Source: Euryodendron excelsum (Eukaryota > Streptophyta > Magnoliopsida > Ericales > Pentaphylacaceae). From it: a stretch of 64,000 nucleotides of DNA. The stretch is from NCBI GenBank assembly GCA_033060915.1, contig CM065379.1, forward strand, positions 35,459,318-35,523,317, read 5' to 3'. A program made the translations under genes and the position numbers. Under the pieces are notes generated by a model that saw only the letters and a list, made by a program, of their open reading frames with translations, was not told where the DNA came from and made no database searches. This document shows, piece after piece, positions 46,463 to 58,094 of this stretch (the stretch's first letter is position 1; every line of letters starts with the position of its first letter).

Positions 46463-48271
46463 ATGTTGCACAAGGTTGTGGAGATGATCACAGCCAAGGA
46501 TGAGAACAAGAAGATAAAAGGAACAGTTGTCTTGATGAAAAAGAATGTTTTAGACTTCAATGACTTCAACGCGTCGATTCTGGATAGGTTTCATGAGTTA
46601 CTTGGAAAGAAGGTCTCTCTGCAGCTCATTAGTGCAGTCAATGGTGACCCAGGTGAGTTCTTACTCTTGTTTGAAAAGTTACAATTTATTTTGTAGCTTA
46701 CACAATTACACTTAATTTTGTTTGAAGAGATTGAAGAAGTTTACCCATTTTCATGGTTCAGTATGAAAAGTAAACCAACAAAAACAATGTGAGGGAGATT
46801 TGTTGTTCAAATTTTTTCCATGAATTATGAATCACGGTAGCAGTATCCTGATTGGCAAGTCAGTGGTTGTGATTGTGAGCTATAGATATAAAGAGCTACT
46901 CTTATATATGTATAAATTAAGCTAAGCTTAGATATATGTCATACTAGCAAGATTTGAGGATTAAAGATTAAAGCTCCTTCAACTTACTGAGATTTGAGCC
47001 AACTTGTAAAATGAAAAGAAGTGGGGGACATTATTCAAAACTTCGAATAGTTCATGCCAATACCTTAGTTTACTGACTTTTTTTCTCACTTTTTTTCCTT
47101 CTTTATATGATTGACTACACTGATGACTTTGAGTATGATGTATTTGCAGAGAAAGGGTTGAGAGGGAAACTTGGAAAGCCGACACATTTGGAAGACTGGA
47201 TTACTACAATAACCCCTTTAACCGCAGGCGATTCAGCATTTAATGTCACATTTGATTGGGATGAAGAGGTTGGAGTTCCAGGGGCCTTCATAATAAGAAA
47301 CTTTCATCACAGCCAATTCTACCTTAAGAATCTCACACTCGATGATGTCCCTGGCCATGGTCGCATTCACTTTGTGTGCAACTCTTGGGTTTACCCGGCT
47401 GACAATTATAAAACAGACCGTGTTTTCTTCACAAATCAGGTAATATTAATTTGTTACAAAAAAATTCAAGAAAAGAATGGCTTCTAAAAGGCATTTGAGG
47501 GAATTTTGCATGCTCAAAAGGACTAGTTAATGTAATAATTTTGCTGCAGACATATCTTCCAAGAGAAACACCAGAGCCACTATGTCGGTATAGAGAAGAA
47601 GAACTAGTGAACTTGAGAGGAGATGGATGTGGAAAGCTTGAGGAATGGGACAGGGTCTATGACTATGCTTGCTACAATGACTTGGGAGATCCTGATAAAG
47701 GCTCTGAATATGCTCGCCCGGTTCTTGGAGGGTCTAAGAAGTACCCTTATCCTCGTAGGGGAAGAACAGGCCGTCCACCAACTGATACAGGTTGGTCATT
47801 TGTGTTAGTTTAGATCATATATTATGCTTATTCTTATTCATATCATATAAACTTTCTGCTATTTTCCTTCTAGATTCTGAATCCGAGAGCCGGCTGCCTC
47901 TTCTGATGAGCTTGAATGTTTATGTTCCAAGAGACGAACGATTTGGTCACTTGAAGATGTCTGATTTCTTAGCTTATGCACTGAAATCCATAGTCCAATT
48001 CCTTGTCCCTGAGTTTGAGGCTCTATGTGACAGCACCCCAAATGAATTTGACTCCTTTGAGGATACACTAAAACTCTATGAAGGAGGAATCAAACTGCCT
48101 AGAGGCCCTTTACTCTACAGAATAAAGGAAAACATTCCCTTGGAAATTCTCAAAGAACTTGTTCGGACTGATGGTGAGGGATACTTCAAATTCCCAATGC
48201 CACAAGTAATAAAAGGTATTGTATAGTTCTCACACTAGACCACATTTTCTGGCATGGTCCCCTCAGTACCC

Positions 48272-48308
<37 letters not shown>

Positions 48309-50464
48309 CTGAATTTGAATGGAAATTTTTTACCTTGTTTATTGCTATGATTACTTGCGTTTATCAACTTGGAACCTTTGATCACTCAATTAGTTTTTGA
48401 TTTAATTTGAACATTTTCATGATGTTGAAGCAGAGGATAACTCTGCATGGAGGACAGATGAAGAATTTGCAAGAGAAATGCTAGCTGGACTGAACCCTGT
48501 CATAATCAGTCGTCTCCAAGTAAACTATAGCTTCTGTTAGAAACTTCCTTATCCTCTCTTTGGTTGTAGAGGAAACTGATGGACGCAAATGAAAATTATA
48601 CACTTGAATGTGGATATCAAAATTTTAGTTTGGTTCCCACCTTTTCAACAACCAAACTGAGTTAGAGGCAGTTAAATCAGTTGCTTAATTTCTTTACTTG
48701 CAGGAATTCCCTCCAACAAGCAAGCTAGATCCTAAAGAGTATGGCAACCAAACTAGTTTGATGTCTAGAGAACACATAGAGAATAGCCTAGATGGCTTAA
48801 CGATAGAAGAGGTAATGTTCCTGAATTTAGGGTACCATTGCAACTAGAGCTGCTTCTGATCAAGGACAAGAAAGTATATTAATTAACAATATTTGTTTTT
48901 GCAAACAGGCAATCAAGAACAACCGGCTATTCATATTAGATCACCATGATGCCCTGATGCCATACCTGGCGCGGATTAATATAACATCAACAAAGACTTA
49001 TGCCACAAGAACTCTCCTTTTCCTGCAAAAAGATGGGACTTTGAAGCCACTCGCGATTGAATTAAGCTTGCCGAATCCTGAAGGAGATCAATTTGGTGCC
49101 TTGAGTAGAGTTTATACTCCAGCTGAGCAGGGTGTCGAAGGTTCCATTTGGCAATTGGCTAAAGCATATGTTGCAGTAAACGACTCCGGCTACCATCAGC
49201 TCATCAGTCACTGGTACAGAATCTATCAAAAGGAAGATTATAAGAGAGGGGACTTCAACTTGAAATGATTTTCTTGGATATTTTTTATTTTTGTTTCAGG
49301 TTGAATACCCATGCTGCGATTGAGCCATTCGTGATAGCAACCAATAGGCAGCTTAGTGTGCTTCACCCCATACACAAGCTCTTGCATCCCCACTTCCGCG
49401 ATACAATGAATGTAAATGCACTTGCCAGGCAAGCCCTCAATAATGCCGGAGGGATTCTTGAGAAAACAGTTTTCACCGCGAAATATGCTATGGAAATGTC
49501 TTCCGTAGTGTACAAGAACTGGGTTTTTCCAGAGCAAGCACTTCCTGCCGATCTAATCAAGAGGTAAATCATTAATCACCCTTGTAAAATTTACAGCTTA
49601 GAATTAAAATTTTGATGAATGTCATTACAAGGCATAAGAAACGAAAAGGAAAAATGGGTACAATCCTCAAAAGTGTAATATTTGGCCTGGCTACCATTTG
49701 TGTTATTCAGAGGAATGGCAGTCAAGGACACCAATGGCCCACACGGCCTTCGGTTACTGATAGAGGACTACCCTTATGCCATTGATGGACTGGAGATCTG
49801 GTCCGCAATTGAAACATGGGTAGAAGATTATTGCAACTTTTACTACAAGAACGACGCCATGGTTCAAGAAGACTCCGAACTCCAATCCTGGTGGAAGGAG
49901 CTTCGAGAGGAGGGCCATGGTGACAAGAAAGATGAGCCCTGGTGGCCTAAAATGCAGACGCGGAAAGAGCTAATCGACACTTGCACCATTATAATATGGG
50001 TGGCTTCAGCTCTCCATGCAGCTGTCAATTTTGGACAATACCCTTATGCAGGCTACCTCCCAAACCGTCCAATCATCACCCGCAGGTTCATGCCTGAACC
50101 GGGCAGTCCTGAGTACGAAGAGCTCAAATCCAACCCTGAAAAGGGTTTCTTGAAAACAATTACTGCCCAGATGCAAACTCTTCTTGGCATTTCCATTATA
50201 GAAATCTTGTCAAGGCATTCCTCGGACGAGGTTTATCTTGGTCAGAGAGACGGTCCTGAGTGGACAATGGACACAGAACCATTGAAGGCCTTTGAAAGAT
50301 TTGGAAAGAAGCTGGCAGAAATTGAGGAAAGGATTAATGATATGAACAATGACAAGAGATGGAGGAACAGGGTTGGGCCAGTCAACATGCCATACACTTT
50401 GCTCTTTCCTACCAGTGAAGGTGGACTTACTGGAAAGGGAATTCCCAATAGTGTTTCAATCTAA
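46463..50464 (+). CDS. LOX1: Linoleate 9S-type lipoxygenase, 9 exons
   Basis: Exons are 46463-46652, 47150-47439, 47550-47790, 47874-48215, 48434-48519, 48704-48811, 48909-49213, 49300-49563 and 49711-50464. Splicing is GT-AG throughout and gives 859 residues. The enzyme adds O2 to linoleic and linolenic acid as the first step of oxylipin synthesis. The N-terminal PLAT/LH2 domain (about 1-160; [14 protein letters not shown] block in exon 2) precedes the catalytic domain. Iron ligands are visible: H520 and H525 in HWLNTHA, H711 and N715 in [16 protein letters not shown], and the C-terminal I859 after GIPNSVS. The 191-residue spacing from the first to the third His equals that of soybean LOX-1. 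There is no chloroplast transit peptide, so it is a type-1, probably cytosolic enzyme. The 9S preference is inferred from family resemblance ([25 protein letters not shown] region). It is intact. The symbol is by family; LOX5 is possible. Confidence 0.94.
48273..48306. repeat. (A)34 run in intron 4 of the lipoxygenase gene
   Basis: An uninterrupted run of A inside intron 4 (48216-48433). Its exact length may vary between copies or be a sequencing artefact. Confidence 0.7.
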
Positions 50465-50737
50465 AGCTTTTTCTTAGCCATATTGTTGTCACAGTTCCAT
50501 CGCAGTGTGCTCTGTAACTTTTAAATTCTGTTTTTGTTTTTGGCCACCAAAAATTCTGAATGGGTTAAATAGCCACGTCTATCAACTTTCTTTTGCTGTA
50601 TGCTAAGTAGGAACAGAGGCAAGAAACATTCACCAACACAATGGCTGCAACTAGCATTCAACAAGCTGCAAAAATCTCAGTGGCTTGAATTTGACAGTAG
50701 CTTTGGAAGTAAGAATTCTACACTTAAATAGACACAG
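50465..50737. other. 3' flank of the lipoxygenase gene
   Basis: It should include the 3' untranslated region. No AATAAA was chosen. Nothing else is recognised. Confidence 0.5.
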
Positions 50738-50864
50738 TTTTTTCTTTCTTTCTTTATTTTTTTTGGGTATATTGGATGGCCCAAAGCCTTGGATAGGGGA
50801 AGTGTGAGTTGAATCCATGATCTTTGAGCCTAGGTGAAAGCACTATTACTACTGAGCTAATCTC
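50738..50864 (-). mobile_element. SINE candidate (minus strand)
   Basis: On the minus strand, TTAGCTCAGTAGTAATAG (50860-50843) fits an A box and GGATTCAACTC (50816-50806) a B box. The segment ends in an A-rich tail with GAAA repeats (50764-50737). It lies right beside the Mutator-type element at 50875. Confidence 0.5.
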
Positions 50865-50874
50865 GTTTATTTTA

Positions 50875-51404
50875 GGGTTAATTACAAGCACATCTCTTAA
50901 ATTATGACTCAATATCATTATGTCCCCTTAAATTTTAAAACATAACAAGTTAACCCCTCAAACTATCAATTTATATCAATTAATCCCTCCAGTTAGCAAT
51001 CCGCTAAAAAAATAGATGAAAATTTGTTATTCGAGTTATACATATTCACAAAAGCATAGTTTTACACCTAAATCGATCTTCTTGTGTTATAATAATTGCC
51101 TAATGACTGAAATATCCTTTGAAATGATATGTAAATATAGGAGCGATATAAAATGTATTCAGTTATTAGATAATTATTACAAAAATAAAATATAATTTAA
51201 ATATAAAATGAACTTTTGTAAACATGTGCAAGTTACATGATAACTTTTCATCTACTCTCTTAACTGACTGCTACTATATTGTTAACAGAAAGAGTTAATT
51301 GATACAAATTAGTAGTTCAGAGAATTAATTTGTTACGTTTTAGAGTTTAAATGAGCTATAGTAATACTAAATCATAATTCAAAAAGTGTGCTTGTAATTA
51401 ACCC
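50875..51404. mobile_element. Mutator-type MITE with perfect 9-bp duplication
   Basis: GGGTTAATTACAAGCACA at the left equals the reverse complement of the right end, and the arms stay similar for about 130 bases (TTGAATTATGA, ACTCAATAT or TTTAGTATTACTAT, AACGTAACAAATT-type blocks). TTTATTTTA flanks both sides exactly (50866-50874 and 51405-51413), the 9-bp duplication of Mutator-like elements. It is 530 bp and non-coding. Confidence 0.85.
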
Positions 51405-51413
51405 TTTATTTTA

Positions 51414-52740
51414 ATATCATGATTTATTCTGTGTTCTACCAGTTAAGTTATTTCTCTTATTGTGGAAATTAAACCGGGGTGCAAACAAAAGAACAACTAC
51501 CACACGCACACCAAAGAGGAAAACACAGATATTGTACTCGGTTTGATAGACCACAAATCTACCTACTTTTCATGCGAGAAACAGCAAAAATTTCGCTACG
51601 TCAATAGTAGAGTACAATCACTCCTTTCTCTCCACAGGTCAACCCACTCTTTGAGTCATTTCTAGAATTCTGACAAGTTTTCTAATTATAGGCAAACTCT
51701 AGAAATATTAATGCTCATATAATTCAGAAAACCCTTCATATATTAGATGCCCTGGTCTAGCCTTAGTTTAAGTTTCAAACTTAGAATACGCACACAAGAA
51801 ATTGCTTGTTGAAGCAATAAGCTGGCCACCGCATGACACCATTATAGAAATACTTGCTGATTAATATGTATCTCTCTGACTTGCATTTCCTGAGATGAAA
51901 TTCTTGAGATACTAGTCCAACAGACAAGCCTTGCCTGAAAAATTGTATACTTACCATGCTATTAAATTTCTTTGATGACTTTGCAAAATTCCTCCAGTTC
52001 CACCTACATCATTATTTTGGCTTTTGTCCAATGAAAATTTGCTCTGAGCTTTAACTCTTCGGAGGAGGATGCTCTTATACTAGATTAACCTTGAGGCAAA
52101 TCCACGATGATCTGCAGCTCAATGTACTATAACTTTTTGCAGCTTCTAAAAAAGATTATACAAAATGATCATCCCTTGAAATCCCAATATGGACAGGGCA
52201 TAGTCATTGCTCTCTCATTTTCTAACACTGAAAAAAGTGTTATACTGATTGCAAGTTAATCAAAAGTCTAAGATGCAACTAGTGTTATCGATGACGTGGC
52301 TCAATGAAAATTTGCCACGTAGCAAGCCTTAAAAGTCTGCATTACACCAGATTCTAAGCTTTAAACTCTCACCCACAACTGACTGTTTTATTATCTCTAT
52401 CTTTCTCGAAAAACTTTTGAAATCCCTATCACCGACTAATCTCCCTTCATAGCCACTATCGCCGACCAAAAGCCTACCTTCGCACTCGTCTCTCTCTCTC
52501 CTTTGTGCTCAACTATGGCCACCAAAAATTGACGACGACAGTTAGATCGATAGATTTGTGAGATTTGAATACATGATTTTTTTTATTTGCAGAAATGAAT
52601 GCGTATCATAATTTTATAATTGAATCTAAAATTTTAAGAATTGAAGAGGAAAAGTACAATAAAGGAATCTCAAAATAATTTTTAATCTCTTAATTTGTTG
52701 TAACTAATTTTTGCAAATACAAAGTAACAAATGGTCTCAT
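51414..52740. other. Intergenic DNA
   Basis: No gene was found. The 67-residue frame at 51462-51665 has no known domain. Right of the MITE, GAACAC-TAGAATGG-like words on the minus strand (51425-51445) resemble a tRNA A-box, but no B box follows. Confidence 0.4.
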
Positions 52741-53104
52741 GGACTCATGTAGGTGTGGATAGAGAGAAATGAGTCTATTGTTGTGATTTTTAGGAGAGAG
52801 AGATGAGTATACTATTATGATTTTTAAGAGACAGAGAAGTGTGTTGATTCGGATTGTTGAGTTTAAGAGAAAGAGGACTCATGTAGGTGTGGATGGAGAG
52901 AAATGAGTCTATTGTTGTGATTTTTAGGAGAGAGAGATGAGTATACTATTATGATTTTTAAGAGACAGAGAAGTGTGTTGATTCAGATTGTTGAGTTTAA
53001 GAGAAAGAGGACTCATGTAGGTGTGGATGGAGAGAAATGAGTCTATTGTTGTGATTTTTAGGAGAGAGAGATGAGTATACTATTATGATTTTTAAGAGAA
53101 AGAG
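52741..53104. repeat. 134-bp tandem repeat, about 2.7 copies
   Basis: Copies start at 52741, 52875 and 53009, each with GGACTCATGTAGGTGTGG. Within each unit the block ATGAGT(C/A)TA and GTGATTTTTAGG or TATGATTTTTAAG occurs twice, so the unit itself arose by an older ~36-bp duplication. Copies are nearly identical. It ends in GA-rich DNA. Confidence 0.88.
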
Positions 53105-53175
53105 GAAGAGGAGGTTGGGTTTCGATTTAGAGAGAGAAAGGGAAGAGGAAAAGATAGATATGGATTATTGTTAAT

Positions 53176-53280
53176 GATTTTCTATGTGGTTGAGTTTGAA
53201 ATTGGGATGGGCTGGAGTGGGTTGGGTTATGATTTTTTATGTGGTTGGGTTTGAAATTGAGATTGGTTGGAGTGAGCTAG
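53176..53280. repeat. 55-bp tandem duplication
   Basis: Copies start at 53176 and 53231, each with GATTTT(C/T)TATGTGGTTG, GTTTGAAATTG and GGAGTG. It follows the 134-bp repeat closely. Confidence 0.75.
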
Positions 53281-53479
53281 GTGGGTAACCATATAAAAGG
53301 ATGGGTTACAAAATAATGGACTGGGCTAAACTATATATTTTTTTATAAATTTATAACTAGTAAAAAATTTTTTTGGGCCAAGCTACCCCGGGCTATAGCC
53401 CAAGTTAGCCCTTAACATGGCTCCACCCATGGACTTGGCACACTGGCTAGATCTGCAAGTTGGTTAAGAAAAGGAATAG
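53281..53479. other. Short spacer
   Basis: No feature other than GGGCC-type words near 53380-53400. Confidence 0.35.
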
Positions 53480-53487
53480 CCAATGAC

Positions 53488-53875
53488 TAGAGATGGCAAC
53501 CGAGCGAGTTTGAGTCAAGAGTGTCCTTATCCCATTGCCGCCCAGTCATGGTGACCCGTCCCTCACCCCCACCATACCCCGCTTAACCCTTCCCCTATTG
53601 CCACCTCACTCCACTTCCTTTATGTTAGTAATTTTGTCAAATATGGGTAAGGCAAAGACCAACTCACGTAAATAAGAAAAAAATCTCACTATTTTTATTT
53701 TGATATAATATTTATATATAATAAATAGATAATATATTTATAAAAGGGGCAGCGCATGACAGATTATTACACCTTATCTCCAACCTCAAATCAACCCCGA
53801 TTAGTATCATCTCATACCCATCCCATTAGAGGCTGGATGAGGGGAACTCGATGTCAGGTTATTTTTCCATCTCTA
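53488..53875. mobile_element. hAT MITE with perfect 8-bp duplication
   Basis: The element begins TAGAGATGGCAAC and ends, in reverse complement, TAGAGATGGAAAA. CCAATGAC flanks it exactly on both sides (53480-53487 and 53876-53883), the 8-bp duplication of hAT elements. It is 388 bp, with an AT-rich core and CCC-rich flanks. Confidence 0.87.
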
Positions 53876-53883
53876 CCAATGAC

Positions 53884-54234
53884 CTTATAGTCAAAGCATG
53901 ATCCAATCACAGAATATAGAAATACAACTAACAATGGTTGTGCATTTTCTAGTCTGTCATTTATTAGCAATCATTACTATATCATTCACATGGCTATGTC
54001 TCACTTAGCAGATAAGCACTTCCACCAACCATTTTTTTTTTTTTTTTTTGGTTGGCTTACTTTCTCAAGTACATCTTAATTTTTAGATGTGAACAAAGCA
54101 TGGGACAAATGAGAGAGCCTTTCACGGTAATAGGCTAGAATAAAGAGTTGGCATCACCGACCCCAACAAAACAACTTAAAAAAAAAAGAAGAAGAAGGAA
54201 TAGGGAGAATAGAATACAAATAATTGAGAGTTAA
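53884..54234. other. Spacer with poly-T
   Basis: Contains a T-run at about 54032-54050 and an A-run near 54178-54187. No gene. Confidence 0.4.
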
Positions 54235-56130
54235 CATTTGAAAAAACAAGTGTTCTTATAATATGGACTAAACTACCAAGAATGGACCTAGAAGGGCGCT
54301 AAATAGGTCTCTACTCATTTTTGGCTAAGTGTTAACAAAGAAAACTCAAGAGCAATCATAAACAAAACATCAAAACATACAAGTATCAACACAAGATAAT
54401 TTCTAGCATGGAAACCCTTGTGAGAGAAAACCACGGGATCTTGTCCAGCTCCAACCAAGCACTATAATATGAACAAATAGTACAAGAAATCTTACAAACC
54501 CTTACACTTGTTGAATCCTCAACAACAGGCTTAAATCTACAACTTGTACTTCTTCGAGTCTACGAGCTTGTTCATGAGCACTTGAAATCTCATTGAATCC
54601 TCAATGAATCCTCAATGACTTGAACTCCTTCAAGCTACCATAGGTTTTTCAAGATGGAAGGAATGAAGTGAGGTGGAGTCTTGTAAGATTTTTTACAAAC
54701 ACTTGGTGGATGATCAAGAAGACTCAAGCTCTCTCTTTCTAAACTGATGAAGCATTATCCAAGAAACTCAAAGATGAAGAAAAAGTAGTGATTATCCTTT
54801 GGAGAGAAAAGATTCAACTCAGTATATCTTGGATCATCAGCTCCAGAGTATAGAAGAAATAAGCTCTTTAAGCTATCAAGGTGGAGAGAAGTTTTTTAGC
54901 CTGCTCTCTTTTTGGATGCTCAAAAAGTATCGAGTCTCTCTCACTCTCTTTCTTTTTCTTCAAACGTCATTAGCCTCTCTAAAAAGCAAATGTCCCACAA
55001 TCTCCATAAAAGTCCCATTTTTTATTTATTTATTTTTGTCTTGGAATATATTAGACAAGTGAAAAAGGAGCTGCTTGAATCGACCCTCTCAAGTTTCAAA
55101 GGTGGCTAAAAGCCACTTTATGTCTTGTCTAGTTCATAACTCAATGTTTAAAGAGCAGGTTTTGGGTTGGCCCACCATACCGCTCTAGCGCGCGGTGGGA
55201 GTGTGCCTAATGGTGCGATGCATTAGAGGCAGGGTGCCAATGCACGCTAGAAGGGCACCTGATGGTAGGGTGCACTGGAGGTAGGGCGCCAGAAAGGCGC
55301 TTAAGGGGTGCACTTCACTTGGCTAATGAAGGAGCTAGAGGTCACTTGAGGGTGCACCAGTGTGTGTCTAGGGGGCGCCAACTGGTGCGGTCTTTTAAAT
55401 GAAGGGGTGCTAGTAGAGCAAGTCATTGGAATAAGGGGGCCAGTGCGCGCTGAAGGGCGCTAGTGTGCGGGTGTGAAGCCTGTTGCCTTGGTCCTTTGAG
55501 CCTTGGATTGCCTTGAGATTTCAGCCTCGGTTTGATCTTGCACTTGGCTTTACTTGGAGATTGTTTTTGCACTCAATTACATTTCAACTCACTCAAAACT
55601 CACTAAGTACAAGAATAATAAACACGTCATTACAATTCACAAATGGCCAATTTTTCCTAACAATCTCGCCTTTTGGCCATTTTGTGACAAAACCTAAGAT
55701 ATATTAAAATCTCACAAACCCAAGGATACAAGAGACAAGATCCATGCACAAGCAACTCACCTACATTCAAAAACTTTAGCACAATACCAAGTGTAATATA
55801 CGAGGTGAAAAAGGAAAGCAATCAAAATTACACCCCCTCAACATATGCATAAGATAAACCAAGACAGAACCAAAAAGAAACCAAACAAAACAATCATTGC
55901 AAGATTAAGCCAAAACACCCATCACAATGTGAAACCAAAAACACCCATAGTATTAAAAATTAAGCCAAAACAAGGTTATTACACCAAGATCAAGACAACA
56001 TCAACCAATACCCCAAAAAGAAAAAAAAACTAATAAAACAAAAGGAACAACAGAGATAAGCCCAACATCTAAAACAGAACAACCACTAAGCCGGAACAAC
56101 AACTGCCATAACCACACTTCCCTTTTTGGC
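54235..56130 (-). mobile_element. Copia-like LTR remnant (minus strand)
   Basis: On the minus strand, TGTTAGG at 55662 is preceded by AAATGGCCAAAAGGCGAGAT (55682-55663), the polypurine tract and LTR start seen in many plant Copia elements. LTR-like sequence runs left from 55662 to about 54240, including a leader with TTTTCTCTCACAAGGGTTTC; its left edge was not found. Internal, non-coding element DNA continues right to about 56130, where it meets the Tat/Ogre-like LTR. There is no pol. A GC-rich GGCGCC/GGTGCA-type stretch sits at 55170-55460. Confidence 0.5.
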
Positions 56131-56679
56131 AAAAAATGGGGCCGAACCCACGTGGCCTCCGGTTAGACTAAAAGAAAGCCCCTGACATGGTGACTTTCCA
56201 ATAGCCTACTCCTACACATGGATTGGAAAGTCCCTTGTTTCAAGCATGCAAGAAAGGGGGGGAAGAAGATGGGGGATTAAAATAGAAGAAAACCTAAGTG
56301 GGTTAGGAGAGAAAAGAGAGAGGGGAAGATGCGTAAACGTAAATAAGAAGCTTACCTTGTGTCTTCTTTATTTTGCTTAGCTTTGCGCACTTTGCTTTGC
56401 TTGTCTTGCTTCGGTCTTCACTTTAGTCTTCAAGAGTTTGTCTTCAATCTTCAAAGCTTTGTAGTTGCAACAATCCAAATCTTCAATGGAGGGTTGGAGG
56501 ATAGTGTATGAGTATATGAGAGTGTATGAATTTATGAGAGGCTAAGGTTTTTGTATGGAGGCTAGGGTTTAGAGAACCTAAAGAAGACTAGGGTTTAGGG
56601 AGGCTACGAGTTCTATATATCAAAGAGGAGGTTTTTTAGATTGATTTTGCGAACCTCTTTCACGCTGGAGGAGGCTTTG

Positions 56680-56687
56680 TATTTATA
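56680..56687 (-). promoter_or_regulatory. TATA box of the minus-strand LTR
   Basis: TATAAATA on the minus strand, in the same context (TTTGTATTTATAG) as the plus copy at 59059-59066. Confidence 0.55.
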
Positions 56688-57574
56688 GTCAAAGAATGAA
56701 CCTAGCGCCTGTTGCAGTAGCGCCAGGGCAAAAAATACATTGACGCCACTAAAAGTAGTGCTAGGCCTTTTTTTTGGCTTGGCACCACTACTAGTGGTGT
56801 CAGCCACTTAGGAAAGCTTTTAAGTTGGCAAACAACGTATCTTCAGAAGATTTGGGCGCTTGTACTAGTGACTACCATGCAATTTTTAGCCTGACTTCAC
56901 TAGGAGTGACTCTGGAAAGTCCGGGAAGGATTTAAGGAACTTGGAATGGCTCGAAAGGTCGAGAAAGGGCAGGAAGCCTTAAAATAAGGTCCCAGGAGGT
57001 ATTTGACTTGAGAAAGGATGACAAGAATTGTCAGAAGGGTTAACCGAGCCATTAGGGGTAAAACGGTCAATCGGGCCAGAAAGCTGACAAGACGGACTCG
57101 GAATGTCCCAGAAGAAGACTCGAGATTTGAAGACATTATTTAGAATGTTCCCAAAGGTTACCAGTTTTGATACCTATCGGTGTGGTCAGAAAAGGTGACC
57201 GGCCCACCAGGGGCAAAACGGTCATTTTTGCACTGGATTTGCCGGAATTGACTCGAAATGATTCGGAAAGATAAAGGAAGGTCGAGAATACTATAAAAAG
57301 CATTCTCGAGAGGTTACCGATTTGATACCCAGAGTCGGTGTGGTCCTCAGGGTGTTCGGATGCCTAGGGGCAAAATGGTCATCTTGACTGAAAAGCCTCG
57401 AAATTAACTAAAAGGCACCAAATCATGCCGGATCATCTCTAAAACGATCTTGGAAGGGTGGACTTACCATTCTGAGGACTTAGGTGTGTTCTCGAGAAAC
57501 TTGCCGAAAATGGCCCCAGGGGCAATTTGGTTATTTTTTACTAAAGTGGGCTAGTAGGCACTGGTGTTGACCTG

Positions 57575-57722
57575 GGTTTTGAGTGTTTCTGCCACCCTGA
57601 TGGCAGTCCCGTGATACAGGGGTTTGTTGGCAATTCCCTATATTGACCTGTTTGCGAGTATTTCTGCTACTCTGACAGTTGCGATATTTGCGAGTACTTC
57701 CGTTACTCTGACGGTTCGCGAT
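57575..57722. repeat. Degenerate ~36-75-bp repeats
   Basis: Three copies of GAGT-TTTCTGCTACTCTGA-type words begin near 57580, 57655 and 57692 (the third has CCGTTACTCTGACGG). They lie within the LTR part not shared by the plus copy. Confidence 0.6.
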
Positions 57723-58010
57723 CATTCCCGAAATTGCCTGATCTCGGGAAGCTGCTAAAGGGACTTAGCGCCTGATAAGTCAACTTTCTTGGAAGGCGTA
57801 CTGAAACAGACATTTTTGCATTGGCAGGCTAGCAGGTGCCAAAGGTGGACCGTTCTACCATCTCGGGGACCTGGGGTCTCGTCCCGGTCGACAGGTTTAA
57901 AGGGAATTAATGTTCTGAAGAAAATTTTTTCGAAAAACTTGTCGGATTGGATAGACTTACCGTCCCGAGGAATCAGTTTTCGAGAGAGAGAGATTGAATT
58001 GGAATTGGAA

Positions 58011-58094
58011 AAGGGGACTTACCGTCTTCGGAAAGACGTGCCTATTAGAATTAAAGAAAGGGGACGTACCATCTTCGAAAAGACGTGCCTATAG
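58011..58094. repeat. 47-bp tandem duplication
   Basis: AAGGGGAC(T/G)TACC(G/A)TCTTCG, AAAGACGTGCCTAT occurs twice (from 58011 and 58058). It includes a small hairpin-like TCTTCG..GA words. Confidence 0.8.
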
